A stretch of 64,000 bases of DNA. It comes from Uloborus plumipes. Taxonomy: Eukaryota > Arthropoda > Arachnida > Araneae > Uloboridae. Made by a program: the position numbers and the translations under genes. The stretch spans positions 1 through 64,000 of the forward strand of contig JAXGGA010005849.1 of the NCBI GenBank assembly GCA_038373865.1, given 5' to 3'. The notes under the pieces were generated by a model. It did not search any database. It had not been told where the DNA came from and saw only the letters and a list, made by a program, of their open reading frames with translations. Below, piece by piece: positions 10,601 through 25,600 of the stretch (positions are counted from its first letter, which is position 1; each line of letters opens with the position of its first letter).

Positions 10601-13600
10601 TTGCATGTATAGCAAATGCAGTTAAGCGTAGCTTTTGTTCTGTATAAGTTCTTTCTGGAAAAAAAAAAAAAAAAAAAACTGTTAGGTTGGTGCGTATGAA
10701 ATGTCGGATTCTCTTTACATGCGGACGTTTCTCTCCCTGTTTTCGTTATACTTTTGTCTTTGGCATAACCTCATTCATAGTCGTATTGTCCATTGCCAGA
10801 GACTCATTTCAGCAAAATAAGTTTTCTCGAAGGTCTTCCCTTTTGTTATTTCTTTTGAGTTTATTGCCGATATGAATTCTGCCGGCACACAAAACAATTG
10901 CGAAACTGAACGAACTGGAATATGAAGTTTTGCAGCATCCACCATATTCACCGAATCTCTTGCCGACCGATTTTCATTTTTTCAAGCATTTAGAGCTGTT
11001 TTTAAGGGGCAAACACTATGAAAAGGAAGACAGTCTAAAAAACTCGATATCAGAGTTTATTAATTCTAAAGACCAAATTTTTTTAAGACAGTCATCTACG
11101 CTTTAAAATCTCGTTGGGAGAAGTGTATTGAAGCGAATGGAGCATACTTTGATTGAATAAACAGCTTTTGAAGAAAGATATGCAGTTTTATACAATCACT
11201 TAAGAATCCGACATTTCATACGCACCAACCTAATATAAAGGATTTTCTTTTCCATAGCTACTGATGTTGTCACTGTTTATGTGTTTCAAGAACCATCACT
11301 TCTGCCATCAATGCAAGATAATGGGTTGACGGATGTGGTACTTCATGCCTTGCTAGTGAAGGAGGTATTATATTTTATACAAATAAACATGAATTTAAAG
11401 GCATTTGTTTTTGCACTGAAATTCTGTTTCTTTTTTACTATGAAAAGTGCATGCATTGGTAGTGCTTTACATAGTGTGTTTCAGATCTCATGAGTAGAAT
11501 TTTTAAAGTAAAATATAAAAATCTAGCTACTACATTGTTATTGCTTCTCATAGTACATTTTTGATCTCATGAGTAGTATTTTTAAAGTAAAGTATTATAA
11601 GCCAGCTTCTAAGCCTGTGTCTGCATTTTAATTAATGTCTTTTTTCAACAATTTACGATACTATGCACATTAAAATTAATGAATCCTTAGTGTGTTTACT
11701 TACCTTTTTTCCCACATTAACTTTTAAAACCACATATGAGTGGTTATTCGTTGTATATATATGTATGATTGCTTGTCCTAGAAAAGTGAGAGCTTGATTA
11801 AATTTTATGTAGATAGGTTAAATTTTTGCATGGGAAGGAAGACAAGGGGTATTGTTACAAGCCATTCAGATCTCAGGCTAACCTGGAAATTAGAAAAAAA
11901 GAAAAAAAAAAACTACTACTTTAGTAGTTGCTGTGGGTACTTGAAATAGCTTACCAGAAGAGGCTGTAATGAGCAAAGGGTTAGATAACTTTAGGGTAAT
12001 TATCTTCATTGGGGCATTCATTTACCGGGACCAGTCTAGCTGTGCACAGATAATGCTGCTAGACAACATTTGTAGCTTGGTAATCATATCAGTTAATTTA
12101 AATGTTAAATCAGTTAGCTCATTTATTGTTTGAAATCACATTTTTACATAATTCTAAAATTTTTGCATACTTCATTTTATTTGAGGAGATTTTTAATCAT
12201 ATGAGAACATGGTGTAAACAAAAATTTTACTCATGTCCATTTCGTAAAGTTGGCAAGTATGCTGCTACAATCTGCTCTAAATTCACAATTTTACTGCTTC
12301 AAGCTGCTCCAAATTCACCAGTTTCCTACTCCAAAATTAACCCTTTGCACTCGAGCGGTGACTCTCACTCACCATGTGGTGTGATGCCACAACTCGAGAG
12401 GTGATCGTCGCTCACCACTTCGTTCGCTGCGGTAATTCGGTCCGCAGCGGTGACTGTTTACGTTTTGTTACTTCGACGTGGGTTTCTAAGCTCTTTGTGC
12501 GTAAACTACTGAAGTGTGAAAGGAAATACCTCAGTCGTATCATGGAAAGACAAGAGGGTTGTCACGTGCTTGACAAATTGGAATTAATGCGGGAATAAGT
12601 TGTGTGAGAAGAATATTACGAGGTGGTGTTGAAGTTACCATCAAGAAGCCTAATGTTGTAATAAATTACACAAGACATATGGGAGGTGTCGATCGTGCAT
12701 ATCAATTGGCGGCAACGTACTGTTTCTTACGAAAATCCTTGAAATGGTGGTGTAAATTGTTTTTTGGGGGCCTGGAAATTTTCTCAATAAATTCATATAT
12801 ACTTTATAAAATGACGAAGCAGCAGAGAAAAGAACAGCCGCTTTCTCACTTGCGGTATGTGAAAACCTTAGTTCGGCAATTGACGGGAGATTTTCGTCAG
12901 ACGCGTGCTCAACCTTCAACTTCAACCTCCAGTTCCGAAAACATTCGCTTAGATGGAAAGCTCCATATCATCTTAATAGGAGTTAGGAAGGATTGCAAAG
13001 TTTGCTCTCAAAGAACTCAACATGGCAAAAGTCATCAAACAACATACTATTGTGATACTTGTCCCGGAAAGCCGGGCATACCTCTCGGCAATTGTTTCAC
13101 AAAATATCATACAAAGAAAAATTACAAGGACTAATGTTTATGAAATTATCTTAGTAAACCTGTAAACAAACATTAAATATTAAAATATAAAAGTTTCGTT
13201 TGATACTTTGTGTGTGTAATCATTTTACGTTAGAGGTAGTAAATACACCGAATACCGCTGCGGAACGTCTCGAGTTGCTGGCTCGCCTGCGCGGTAACGG
13301 CCTCGAGTGCAAAGGGTTAAAGTTTAGTCCGCACATCCCTGTTTTTATGAAGTGTCTTCAAACTGACTCAAATATATCTTCTGGCCTGACCCCTGGCTAT
13401 ATTTCTTTCAGTACGTAGACTTCCCAATTTTGATTTTAGGTGCGATGTCACTGTTAGTTCACAACTTATGATGAGTTTCGTTATTGAGTTGTAGCTCAGG
13501 ATGATGAGCTTTCGGAAGAATTTTGTATGTATTTTAACATAGACCAAAAATTTTTTTTTAAGGTTCCTGCTACAAGAGAAGTTTTGGCTTCACTTCCCAA

Positions 13601-16600
13601 TGTGTTTAGTGCATTATGTCTTAATAGCCGTGGTTTGCAATCTTTTGTTACTTGCAAACCTTTTGAAAAACTCTTCAGAGTCCTTGTGTCTCCAGAATAC
13701 CTGCCAGCTATGCGTAGGCGTCGCAGTTCTGATCCTATTGGAGATGCTGCCAGTAACTTAGGAAATGCAATGGATGAACTAATGCGGCATCAACCCAGTT
13801 TAAGAACTGATGCTACAGCTGCAATAATCAAGGTAAGCTATTAAAAATGAACTTGCAGTTCAAATATTATTAATTTCTTTGTTACATATATTTTTACTAT
13901 GCACTATTAGGCTATGTTTTCTATTCTTAGAGTTAGTGTTTTACTGTTTTGGGTGAGGGCTGAAAGGAGTAACAATAGATTTCAGAGCTTGAAATTCAAA
14001 AGTTTTGTCTAAGAAAGAGTTTATTTTTTGCAAAAATTTCTCTGATTGTAATTTATAATAAAAAAATATTGTTTATTAGAATTACTATTAAAAACTTTTA
14101 ATTGGGTGCAGTAAAAGCTCATATATCCAGCCTTCAAGTAACCAGAATGCTCAAGTAACCGGATATTCTCTATTTTTAAACTAAAATCTATTTTCCTATT
14201 TTAAACGTCGTTTTCTCACTAAATTGCTTGAGTTATAGACAAGTATTGTATATACTCCCGTGTGAGTCGATCTTGCGTATAAATCACCTCATCACCTCCT
14301 TCCCTGTTTTAGGAGGAAAATTGGGGGGAAAATTCTAAAATATGTGTAAAGGTCAAGCCCTCACAATTTATAAAAAAAATTGGGAATATTTTGCCACGGT
14401 TTTTGAAAGTAAATGTTTCAAAAAGATGGGAAATGCAGTGACCATTCTCATGTTAAAAATCGCGGGATTTTTATTCTTTTTTGCAGAAAAAAAAGTTAAT
14501 TCTCTGGATGGCGATTTTTGTAAAGGGTTCGTTTTGGCGAGTACGATCCTGTCACTGTAATTTTGAATTAATGTCAATAAAATTTTGCTTTGCAACCATA
14601 TTGTATTTGTTTTTAAGAAATGAGCACTAATTCACAACCACTATCAGAAAGTTAGGGAGTACGACAATTCGAGCACTTTTCGCGTCATCTGTTCTTTTAC
14701 TGTAATTATTTAGTCTTTATTTTACAGTCATACTATGCAAAATTAAGCAGAATGTGTGAGCATTGAATTCTTTTGCATTTGTTTAAAAGAGTTCGACTAA
14801 AATAAATCTGGAAAATGTGTACGTTTTTTTCCAAGAGCTGTTCAAGAAAATGTTATGGAAATCCTTCCCCGTGTACAAGTCAACCCCTTATTTTCAGTGT
14901 TATTTTTTGGACTAAATTTATCAACTTATACGCGAGTATAAATGGTACTTGTAGGAAACATACACGTTGTTTGAAATTTTCAGGAAAGTTCTTGCATTTT
15001 CAAAAATCTGCCGAAAATTGACATTTTTAAGAAATTGAAGGGGAAATAGGACAAATCGTTTGTAGTTTTCAAGATTTCCGGATAAAACACTCTATTTTAA
15101 AGCATCCTTACGTTAGCAAAGGTGGGAAAATGAACCAACATTTACTAGCGCCCAACTATCCAGAAAATTAGCGTATCCGGAATTTGGTGTTTTTCGAGCG
15201 TTTCAGATTGTCGAGCTTTTACTGTAGCAATAAACAACATTGAGTAATCATACATTAAGTAAGAATACTTCAACACTGAAGTCTAAATGATTGCACTTGT
15301 GATACTTAACTTTGTGATGATGATTTCCTTATTGGAACAGGCTTAAACTATGTGTGTCCAAGTTTATGTAATTTTTATATCCTCAGTTGTCAAGAAATAA
15401 ATTGAATTTTTTAATGTAATTGTGTTAGTTTATATTTTATTTAATAAAAAAATTAATGTAATGTAATATTTAATACACTTTTTATTTATATAAATTGCCT
15501 AAAAGAAACATTTAGGCTACATAAAATAATCTATTGCTACCTCTTAAATGCAACAAAGCAGTCTCTACTTGTGAATCATTCTGTAATTTAGGTTCAATAC
15601 TTTAGCATTAAGGGGGGGGGGGTTGGTGGACTCACAAATAATGTGCGTATAATTTGCACTTCCTTAACTTTACCATTCTTAAGAGGTAATTCATTGATAA
15701 TGTGCTACTAACTACAGTATCGTTTTCACAAGCATTCATCTTTGTTTTAATTTTTTTAGTTATTAGAAGAACTATGTGCAATGGGCCGAGATCCAAAATT
15801 TATTTGTTCAAGACCTACAGCTAAACCTGAGACTATTGCTGCCACTGTAACTAGAATAGCTGCAAGCTTGTCTAATGAAGCTGGGTCTTCTGACGAAGAA
15901 GATGATGATGATGAGGATACTGGTGGTGGTCCTGTTCAAGGTTCCTTACCTAAACCTTTGAATGATCGCAATACTGGAGAAGCAAATAGCTATGGTTCAA
16001 AAACTGCTGTACCTTTAGTGGATTATATTCTTAATGTGGTAAATTATATTTTCATCCTTTACTAAATAACTTGAGTACAGTTTCTTAGTATATTACAACA
16101 ATTTTCATAGTAAAAATAATGGAAGAAAATTATTAATTTAATTGCGTTTTTGAAGTAAAATTAATTATAAATATCATAGGCCCTCAATAACCTGCTCAAA
16201 CGGGCCCAAGAGATAATCCGATAAGGCTGTGGAAACTTCCAATAACTCGAAGCTTTTAGCTGGTCCCTTGGGACTTTGAGTTATCGAGACTCGATGGTAT
16301 ATAATTGATGAATACATTTTTAAAAATTGCATCTAACAATTAAAAAGCATTGAATTAAAATAACACAAAAACTGTTATAATAATATAGGTAATTTTAACC
16401 CATTTTTGCCCAGTAGCATAAAAATGGGGCGCGTTTTAGTTACTGCATATAAAAACCTGTAATGGGTATTTCATTTTATGAAAGCTGTTTTTCACAAGTT
16501 AAACCAGTTAGAGCCACTATTTGGACAGCAGAGTTTATTTATTGACAGCTATTTTCAGACAAATCAGTCAAGCAGCGATCCAGCATGGGTAGCCACAGAA

Positions 16601-19600
16601 AGTAAGTTTTTTTTTTTGCGAACTTATTTTTCATAAAATTAAACTATTTTAAAATGATTTGCCCAAAATTGATCACAGATGCCTTCTGTAATGTTACTTT
16701 GCAAAAGATTCCAAGTAAGATCGTATTTTGCTCCCATATCTGCAAAATATCCCATAAACAGGACATTGAATAACTTAATATGGCAACAGCGAACTATTTT
16801 AAGCCTAAGATGTATGTAAACCATTCCAAATAAGAGTTTTAAGCAGATAAAAATTGAAAAAAATTGTTTAAAAAAACTTGGGCATAAATGGGTTAAGTAA
16901 ATGATTTTTTTTTAAAACATACATTAGAATAAATGTTTAAAAAAATGCACTCTGTTTTTTGGTGCTGTAGGGTAGTTCAAAAACTTGACTCATAATTTCC
17001 TCTTTTTTTTTTTTTTTTGAAGCATCACATTGAAAATGGCAGCATATGCCTAGTGTTCCACGTATCGCTTGTTTAAAGCCAACAAGCATTGGGAAATTAT
17101 TTTATTAAATGTTTCCTGATAGTTCTTTCGCAACAAGTTTTTAAAAAGAATTTTAAAATTCCTTTTTTCTTTTAAATTGCTGATTGTGCTTAGTATTTAA
17201 TGTTTAGATATTATGCTTTTATTGTTGTGTTAGGTCAGTGGTAGCTGATCTGATCTTACTGCTCATACTATTGAGGATTTATTTTCAAAGTTTTTACTGT
17301 GATGTGTTAAGTGTTATAAACTTTTATGTGAACTGGAACTGAATCAGCATGTCTCTTCTAAGTATTGTAAAAAAGGTTCACGCTTTGAAACAACCCTAAC
17401 TAGATTTTGAAAATGTTTATTTTATCCTTAAAGATTCCTTGAAATTTTTTTTTTCAATTTTGGGTATGAACCATGAATTATGAGGAATCAAATGCCTATA
17501 GAACATTACAATTTTAGTTTATTGTAAAAATAAATGCATGTTTTTTGTTAGTGTATTTTTTTTTCTACATAAAATGCTCTTGTATAGTTTAAGTTTATTC
17601 AGTTACAAACTTGAATGCTTTTACCTATAATATATATATGCACATATGTATTTTTTAAAGACAAGAGAAAATCTACTAGATTACTGATGGTACTTGGTTT
17701 ACGCACAAATTAAATTTCAATAATCATAGCATTAAGTACGTGTTTAGAATAGATATAGAAAATTTGCATCAAAGTATATGAAAAGTTATTTAGCAGAGTC
17801 TTTGAAAAGAGAACATAAATATAGAAGTCTGGCACACTATAACAAAAATATTTTATAAATTGTACCTCTTGAGCTTAATATGTATAGTCTATAGCAAAGG
17901 AGAATCAGAGGGACAAGATTCAGTTGTTTAAATTTATCAAAATGAAATGTTACAAGGTTAAATTTTTGTATGGAAAGCAGGATAAGGGATCAGTTTTAAG
18001 CTGTTTAAATCTCAAGCTAACCTTTAAATTTGGAAAAGTTACTATTTTAGCAGGGTAGTGGGAACGTGGAATGGTTTACCAGAAGAGGTGGTAAGGGGCA
18101 AGAGCGTAGATAGCTTTTAAGGGGCCCGTTGATCTTAATTGGGGTCTATAATTTGACTATTACCAGCCCAGTTGGGCCCAGAGCCTGTTGCTGTCTTCAT
18201 ATTTGTATTTGTATAAAAGATCACATCATTTTCTCTATTAATTCAAGTCATTTGCTATTATATGGATATATTAACATTAAACTTCTTCATAATTGCACTC
18301 AATCAAGTGATGTTATGTTTGAAATACATGTTAGCATTTATCATTTATTCATGATTATTTTTCAGATGAGATTTGTTGACGCAATATTAAGCAATAATTC
18401 AACTGATGATCACTGTCGAGAGTTTGTTAGACAGAAAGGCTTAGTTCCTTTGATGGCTATTTTAGGATTACCCAACTTACCAATTGATTTTCCTGTTACT
18501 CCTACATGCCAAGCAATTTCAAGTGTGTGCAAGTCTATATTGGTAATTAAAACTTTATTTCATGATTTTGTTTTCATATTCTCTCCCCTAAATGTTTGTT
18601 CTAGTGTTATTTAAAATTAATTTTTTACCTGGGAGGTAAAAAATCAATAAAATTCAAGTTTCCAGGAGGTGTGTCTAAAAGTCTTTCGCTTGAAAACCAG
18701 CACATGAAGTGTACCAGCAAGTGGTTTTTACCTATTTTACTGCCATTTATCTATGTATTAAAAGTTAAGGCCACCATATACGCCACACTTCACAAAATTG
18801 GGAGGGAAAAAATTGAGTTTCATCAGATACGTCACATCGGCTTATAAGCCGCATAAAATTAAAAAAAAAAATTTAATGTGCGAGCACCTGTGCTTTACTA
18901 CTCGTACTGACATCGTTCGAAAACAATGACAAAGAATTAAAAATATTGATTTGAAAACAGTGTTTCAATATCATAGGTATTTAAAACATTCCTACATTTA
19001 GAAGATAACTGCAACTTATAGTAACCCTGTTTTATTGTGGTTGCATGGGTTCAAAATCTTCCATCTTAAGACAGATTTCCATCTTGAAGAAATCGATAAG
19101 ACGGATGATGGGATGGAAAAAAATCGATCTCATTACCTTCAGGTTTTACTTCCTAAGAAATAAAAAAACAAAAAACAAAATGCAAAATTACATTTCCAAA
19201 AGTGCATTTTAGTAATTATTCCAATGCAAAATCATATTTGCATCGAAGCTTACAGAGCCCTTCCGTTGCCTCCTTCTGAATTGTAGAGTCGCTAGTTTTT
19301 TTATTTATATATTAACTACTAGCTGACCCGGCAAACGTTGTTTTGCCATATAAATAATTTTCTAGTAATTTCTAGTGTAGACAAAAAATAGCTTACTTAT
19401 TGTAAGTATGTATGTATGTATGGTAGCATGTGTATATTGTATGTATGTAAGAATGTGGTATATGCGTGAAATAAGCATGGAGCGCTGTGAACGATGAGGG
19501 AATATAAAAATAACAAAAGGCAAACATTATTTTTAAGTTATTATAATTTAGTCCTTAAAATTATATATCATTAACTAAACAATTACGACAGTAACACTAT

Positions 19601-22600
19601 TAAACAATATCAATCTCTTAATGCTATAGCGTGAACAATATTTTTTGTTAGTCCATCTTTAGCTAACACAAACAAACTGGATGGTTTACCCACTCGAGAG
19701 CATGCCACGTATAATTGTCCGTGTGAAAAACATGGTGTTCTCAAATCTAAGCCACAAACAGACATCGTTTGACCTTGGGATTTGTTGATAGTCATTGCAA
19801 ATGCCAATCTAATCGGAAACTGAATACGTTTGAATTGAATTGGCACATCTGTAGGTATAATAGGAATCCGTGGTATGAGTATATTTTTACCTCTGAACTT
19901 GCCATTTAAAATCCTGGCTTCGATCACGTTTTTCATTAATTTTTGAATGACTAATCGCGTACCGTTGCATAGTCGGGGCGGGTTCAAATTACGAAGCAAG
20001 ATAATTGGAGATCCAACCTTTATTTTTTAAAAATTTGAGTCACTTTAATGGTCGTTCATACCCCCCCCCTCTCGCAGTGAAAAAAACTTTATACAGCAGA
20101 TTTTGCCTAATAACTCAACACTCATGGTGTTTGATACGTTTTATTTGTTTGTAATGATGTTTTTTGGTCACAACCAATATGAAAATCACAAAAAATAGTT
20201 ACTTTAATTTTTAACATAGATTTATCTTCTTCAGAATTTTTGACTTTTAATTTTATCTTGAATTTGACGTAAATGCAAGGTATAAAATACAGAATTTTAT
20301 AAAAGTACAAAAATTAACATAATATAATTGATAGTGTATATAATTTTTGAAAAAAATAATATAAGTGCCGCAAATCAAAAACCATTTATTGCCACAATCG
20401 ATTCAAAGCCCCCAAAAATGGCGCAAACGTCCATAAGAAAATTCTACAGTATCGAAGGACCCCATTGCCACTTTTAACAAAGATCCGACCAAAACTCATT
20501 TTGTACTATAAAAAAATATGGGGTAGATTCCCATGAGGGGATGTACCTGCATAAGGACATTACAATCATTAAAATCATCCAAAAAAAAAAAAAACATGCA
20601 GCTGTTCGAAAAAATCCTTGCGGGCCTGGATTCGATCTCATTCCATCAGGGACTTCAACCTGACGCGCAGAACTACTTGACCATCGGGTCGCTCATTGAA
20701 GTAAGGATTTACGATAACACATATTGTTTTAGTTCAGTAGATCAGATGTTATGTGCGAACAAAAAAAATTTAGGGGCGGACTACCCCTAACATTTAGGGG
20801 GATGAAAAATAGATGTTGGCCGATTCTCATAGACACTGGATAAGCACAAAAAATTTCATCAAAATCTGTCAAGCCGTTTCGGAGGAGTATGGCAACGAAA
20901 ACTGTGACACGAGAATTTTATATATTAGATAATAGGAAAATTAGCTAACAGAAATTTTGAAAAAGTCAAGAAAAAAGGAGAAAAAGTCTCTAAAAATTTA
21001 TGTAATCACTTGTAAATCAAAATTGTAAAAGAAAAAGAAAGTGATGTAGACATTGATTGTAGTAAAAATGATAGTTAATCGGCAGATTCTGAACAGCCCA
21101 TTAATCGGTAATCGGTGCATCCCTAGCAAATACTATGTTTGAAGAATCCTATGCATTCCTCATGGGAACAGAACATAATGCAGGTAAATTTTCCGCAGGG
21201 TAAAAGAAAGAAAAATCCCCACAATTTCTATGATTACTTTCTAATAAAAAGCTTGACAGTCAACAACTCTCGAATAGCAATTTTTCTTGAAACTGTTAGG
21301 ATTAGAACTTAGTACAAACTTTTTATGTAAGTCTGAATCTGGGCAGCACATGTTTGTAGGGTATAAATATTCTACATAGTAAAATTTGTGATAATTATGG
21401 TATTTTACTGCTGTTAATACAAAAAGTGACTTCAGATTTAACAGTTAAAAAAATATATTTTCTATTAAGGCTTATTGTTTTTAAGCAGTGCACCAGCTAT
21501 ACATGTAGCTTAAAAGTGCTGCTAATAAAATCTCTGATGTTTTTCTGAAAATGTTGATAGATATGCACTAACGAAAAAATTCAGTTAACTTTCCACACCA
21601 TATTTGAAAACTGAAATAAGAAATGCTTGCATTATTTTTTCATGATAGAATTTTAGCTGATGTAAGCTTTTTTCTTGATGATTAAAACATCAACAATTAT
21701 AATCATTATTTTACAAAACATAAACAATTTTGAAAACTTAGTTATTCACATGTTTTGCTAACTAAATTCTAAGTTTGTAATATGTTTTGTTCCTGTTGAT
21801 GTGCTCATAAACCCTACAATTTTGAGAGTAAATATTGTTGCTATCAAAGTAATTGTAGAATTTTTGTTTTCTTTCTTTTTATTTGGTTTTGTTTTTTGTG
21901 CTTTTATTGAATTAATGTGTTCAATGAACCATTTTACCCAACTTATTAAAATCTCTTATTTGTTGTCGGTTTCTTCTAGTACAATGTTTCTTCATATTAT
22001 TAACAGAAATAATTTATTCACATACTTCTCTTCAATAATATGCATTATTGTTGAAATAGTAATAAATTTTCAAATTACTTTATTGCAGAATCTCGCTCAT
22101 GAGCCTCAAGTTTTAAAGCAAGGTTTACTGCATTTAAATGAAGTTTTACAGAGCTTAGAACATTTGCACCGTCCCTTAGATCCTCCAGGTGGGAGTGTAC
22201 TTCTAGAGGAACTTATTAGTGCACCTAATGTAAATGATGCTACACTAAGTGCCCAGTCTACTCCTTTGTTACATTACATGTCTGCAGCTCATGCATACAT
22301 AATAATGTTCATCCATGTCTGTCGTACAGGACAGGTAAGATGTTTCTTAATTATGTATTCCCCCCCCCCGCGCATTAATAAAGTAATGTTGTACACTAAA
22401 AGTCTTAAATTCTAAATTTCGGTAGCTCCGCCTTTTTTCGTAGTATAACCTTTGCTCCTTATTTCGTCACTTGAGCTCATCCTCATTGGACTCTTTTATT
22501 GAATGCATCTCTCCTTTCTCAGCCTGCAAATTCAAACTTTTATTTCATCGTCATTTGCTAGTTTGCACTTCGAAGTAAGTCGCTATTTTTTGTCAGTATC

Positions 22601-25600
22601 CTTTTAATGCAGGATTTTCGCTCAAGCAGCACATTTTAAGATATTTATATTTTGGGCTTGTACTAGATATAGTATAACCTTTATATCCTTAATCGAAAGA
22701 GAGAAAAAAAAAGAGATATCGAGTTTTCAAGTAATTAACCTTTAAAAACATTTCACTATTAACTCACACTTGCACACACTCACACTATATGGTTTGTATA
22801 CGTACTATGCAATCATTTTGCAAGACATTTAACAAGTTATTTTTAAATAACTAGTTATTTTGCTTTGCCATTTTCATCGACAATCTTCAAAGTTTTAGTT
22901 TAATCTTCAAGTGCATTCGATTTCAGCTTTTGTAGGAGTTAACTATGCAGAATGATGAGGAGCGCATTTCCCGGTTTCACTTATAAACAAGTAGTTGTCA
23001 AAATACTGACCCTCTCTTCTCAAAGTGCGCACATGTTACAAAGTAAAGCATAGAGAAGCGAACCTCTGGAGAAAACACCGAGCTAAACAGACTACAGGGC
23101 GCACAGTCGCATTCTCTTATTATCTCTTTCCAATCACCTATTCTTAAACTTTTCACGAAAAGGGATGAAAAACTAGAAATAGATATTTCCATGGAACTAG
23201 TTCTACAATAAAAATTGTCAAGGAAAAGTAACAGTTCAAACTTTCTGCTGTGCAACAACACATCAAGTATAAAGCAGTGAGTAACCACCCTAAGCAAGGG
23301 CTAAGGCAGGAACATGCAATACACCGTCAACTCGGTGATAATAAGCACGAAACTGCAGTCCATGGATGGAATTAACAGAGATGACGGTGTATGGCAACAA
23401 CACATCAAGTGTTGTGAAAGAAAAATTTCGAAACAGCAATGAAAAACACAAGAGTTTTTAGGTAAAATGCAGCTGATTTTTTTTTTGAAACATCCAGGAT
23501 TTCAAGAGAAGGAGGTTCGATGTATCAAGGTTTGACTATAATTATATGCCCAATCAAAAGTGTACTATATTCATTATTAAAAAAAAATCATGTCTTGCAG
23601 GTTTTTTTATCTTGATAAAACGTTCAGATATCAATACTTGTCACAAAATAGTTTTATCCTGAAACTGTCCTTGCATTGAAAAAAAAAAGTTTCCTTAAAT
23701 TTCTTATGCTTGTACTACCCGTGATAATTAATATTTGCAGAAATTTATTTAAATTCACTTTTTTTTTTCAGACCGACATTCGTACCATCTCTGTCAGTCA
23801 TTGGGGCTCTGAACTTGGCCTTAGTGTTTTGAAAGGCCTAAGCTCTTTGTATACTTCATTAGTTTGGGAAAGTACAGTTTTACTAGCTTTGTGTAGCAAT
23901 GATAGTGCTCTTGCAGAAGATTGTCAGTTCGGTCGTCAACAACTGGAAAAGCTATTGCCTAAAGATTTCAAAGTAGGAGTCATTTATTTTGATTTGTTCT
24001 TTTTTTATTAATGTAGTACATATGTCTCTGAAGTTTTGCTGTTTAATTTTTCCCTTTAATGGCTTTAATGATTAGTGTGTACCATAGGTGTTTTCAAGCA
24101 GGTTTTTAATTTTTTTTTTGAGCTTATCAACATTAATTTTTTTTCCTTGCATAATGTGTCAAACAGATGGTGTTTGTTTTAATTTTAACTACTTTGATTT
24201 TTGTACATCATCCTTACTTTAATATTTAACTACATGAAATAAAAAATATTTCAAAGCTTGCAAACTTAGGCAAAAAATCCTGGGTTGGTCACTTTTTACA
24301 GTATAGTATTATGACATGTATAATAAATTTGATTTTTATCATATACATGTGTATTTTAGTAGTTGACATTGCATTCTGAAATTTTTTTGGTGAAGTACAT
24401 TAAAAGCTCATGTATTCGGCATTCACTTAACCATAACGCTCAAGTAACCAGAAAATTTTGTCAGAGATTCTCAATTTTTTAATTCAACAAAGAAAGTTGA
24501 TTTTCTGACTTTAAACCTCGTTTTTTCACTAAATTGCTTGAGTTAAAGACAAGTCTCGTGTATGCTCGTGTATAAGGCAAGTCATGCGTATGAATCAACC
24601 AACCTTCCTTTTTAGGGGATAATCGGGGGAAAAAATCGAAAATCCGCTTAAAAGTCCAGCTCATATATTTTTTTCGTAAATCAGGAATTTTTTGCTGCAA
24701 CTTTTTTAAGTAAACGTTTCAGAAAGATGGTAAATTCAATGTAGTGGGTATTATTACTATTTTTGACTTTTCTTTTCGAAGAATTGTTCAGGAAAATATT
24801 TTGGAAATTCTGCCCTGCATATAAGTCGGCCAATTAACTTTCAGCTTCATAATTTGGCCTAAATTTATTGACTTACAGGTTATTGTATACCGTATTTGCG
24901 TTATTTATGTAGGAAACACATATGGATAAATATCAAGAAAAGTGCTAATTTAAGTCACAAATGAATTTCCCAAGCACTTCCAAATAAAACTCAAAAATGT
25001 TTCTATTTTCATACTGTAAACTTCGTCCCATATACAATCCATGACGACATTTTTAGATTTTGCTTTAATTCGGGACAATAGAACTCTTATAGCTTCAATG
25101 TTATGTCGGCAGCGCCCACACATTCAAATCACAAATTAAAAAAAAAATCCAGTAGATTGTAAAACATCGCAGCAGAAATACATACTGAAGGAAATAACAT
25201 GTTTTATGTTCGTCTATTAGCTCTTGTGTTTTAGATAAAATTAATTTATATTGGTGAAAACATGCAATTTCTACTTGTCACAAGTTTTCATAACATGATC
25301 AGAGCGCAAACTTCCGCGATGATAATTTCAAGACAAAACACTTTTTGGTATTAATAAAGTGCGCTGGGTGAAGCCCTAATATATGATGTTTAAGTTTCGA
25401 TTGAAGTTTTCATTTCAGTTGCATTGAATTACAGGTAAGATTTGTTCAATCTTGACTTTTCCGTTTCTACCAAATGAAGTGTCATGTCGGCAGCGGAAAT
25501 TAAGACACAAAATAAATTAATTTTTCAATCTATTTTTGCGTAATGTAAAAGAAACCTATTGCCATGGACATAAGATGTTTTTATTTTCAAATCTTTAATT

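Larger units (their letters stand above)
19319..20929 (-). mobile_element. Helitron, internally deleted
   Basis: Read on the minus strand the element starts TCTAATATATAAAATTCTCG (20929 downward) and ends with CTAG at 19322-19319, followed by T. The 3' end has the expected hairpin GGCAAAACAACGTTTGCC about 10 bases before CTAG. The insertion lies between A and T with no TSD, as Helitrons do. At 1.6 kb it is far shorter than an autonomous Helitron and keeps only the helicase tail and a tRNA-like block. It belongs to intron 7. Confidence 0.85.

Noticed and set aside
12102..12598. Two overlapping frames before the piggyBac tail
   Set aside because: They span the element's left TIR and flanking intron and show no recognisable domain.
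18129..18614. Long open frame around exon 7
   Set aside because: Only 18366-18542 is homologous to HUWE1; the upstream part is CR1 relic and intron, the downstream part intron read-through.
21801..22415. 204-codon open frame
   Set aside because: Exon 8 explains the conserved part; the first 96 codons are AT-rich intron with no homology.
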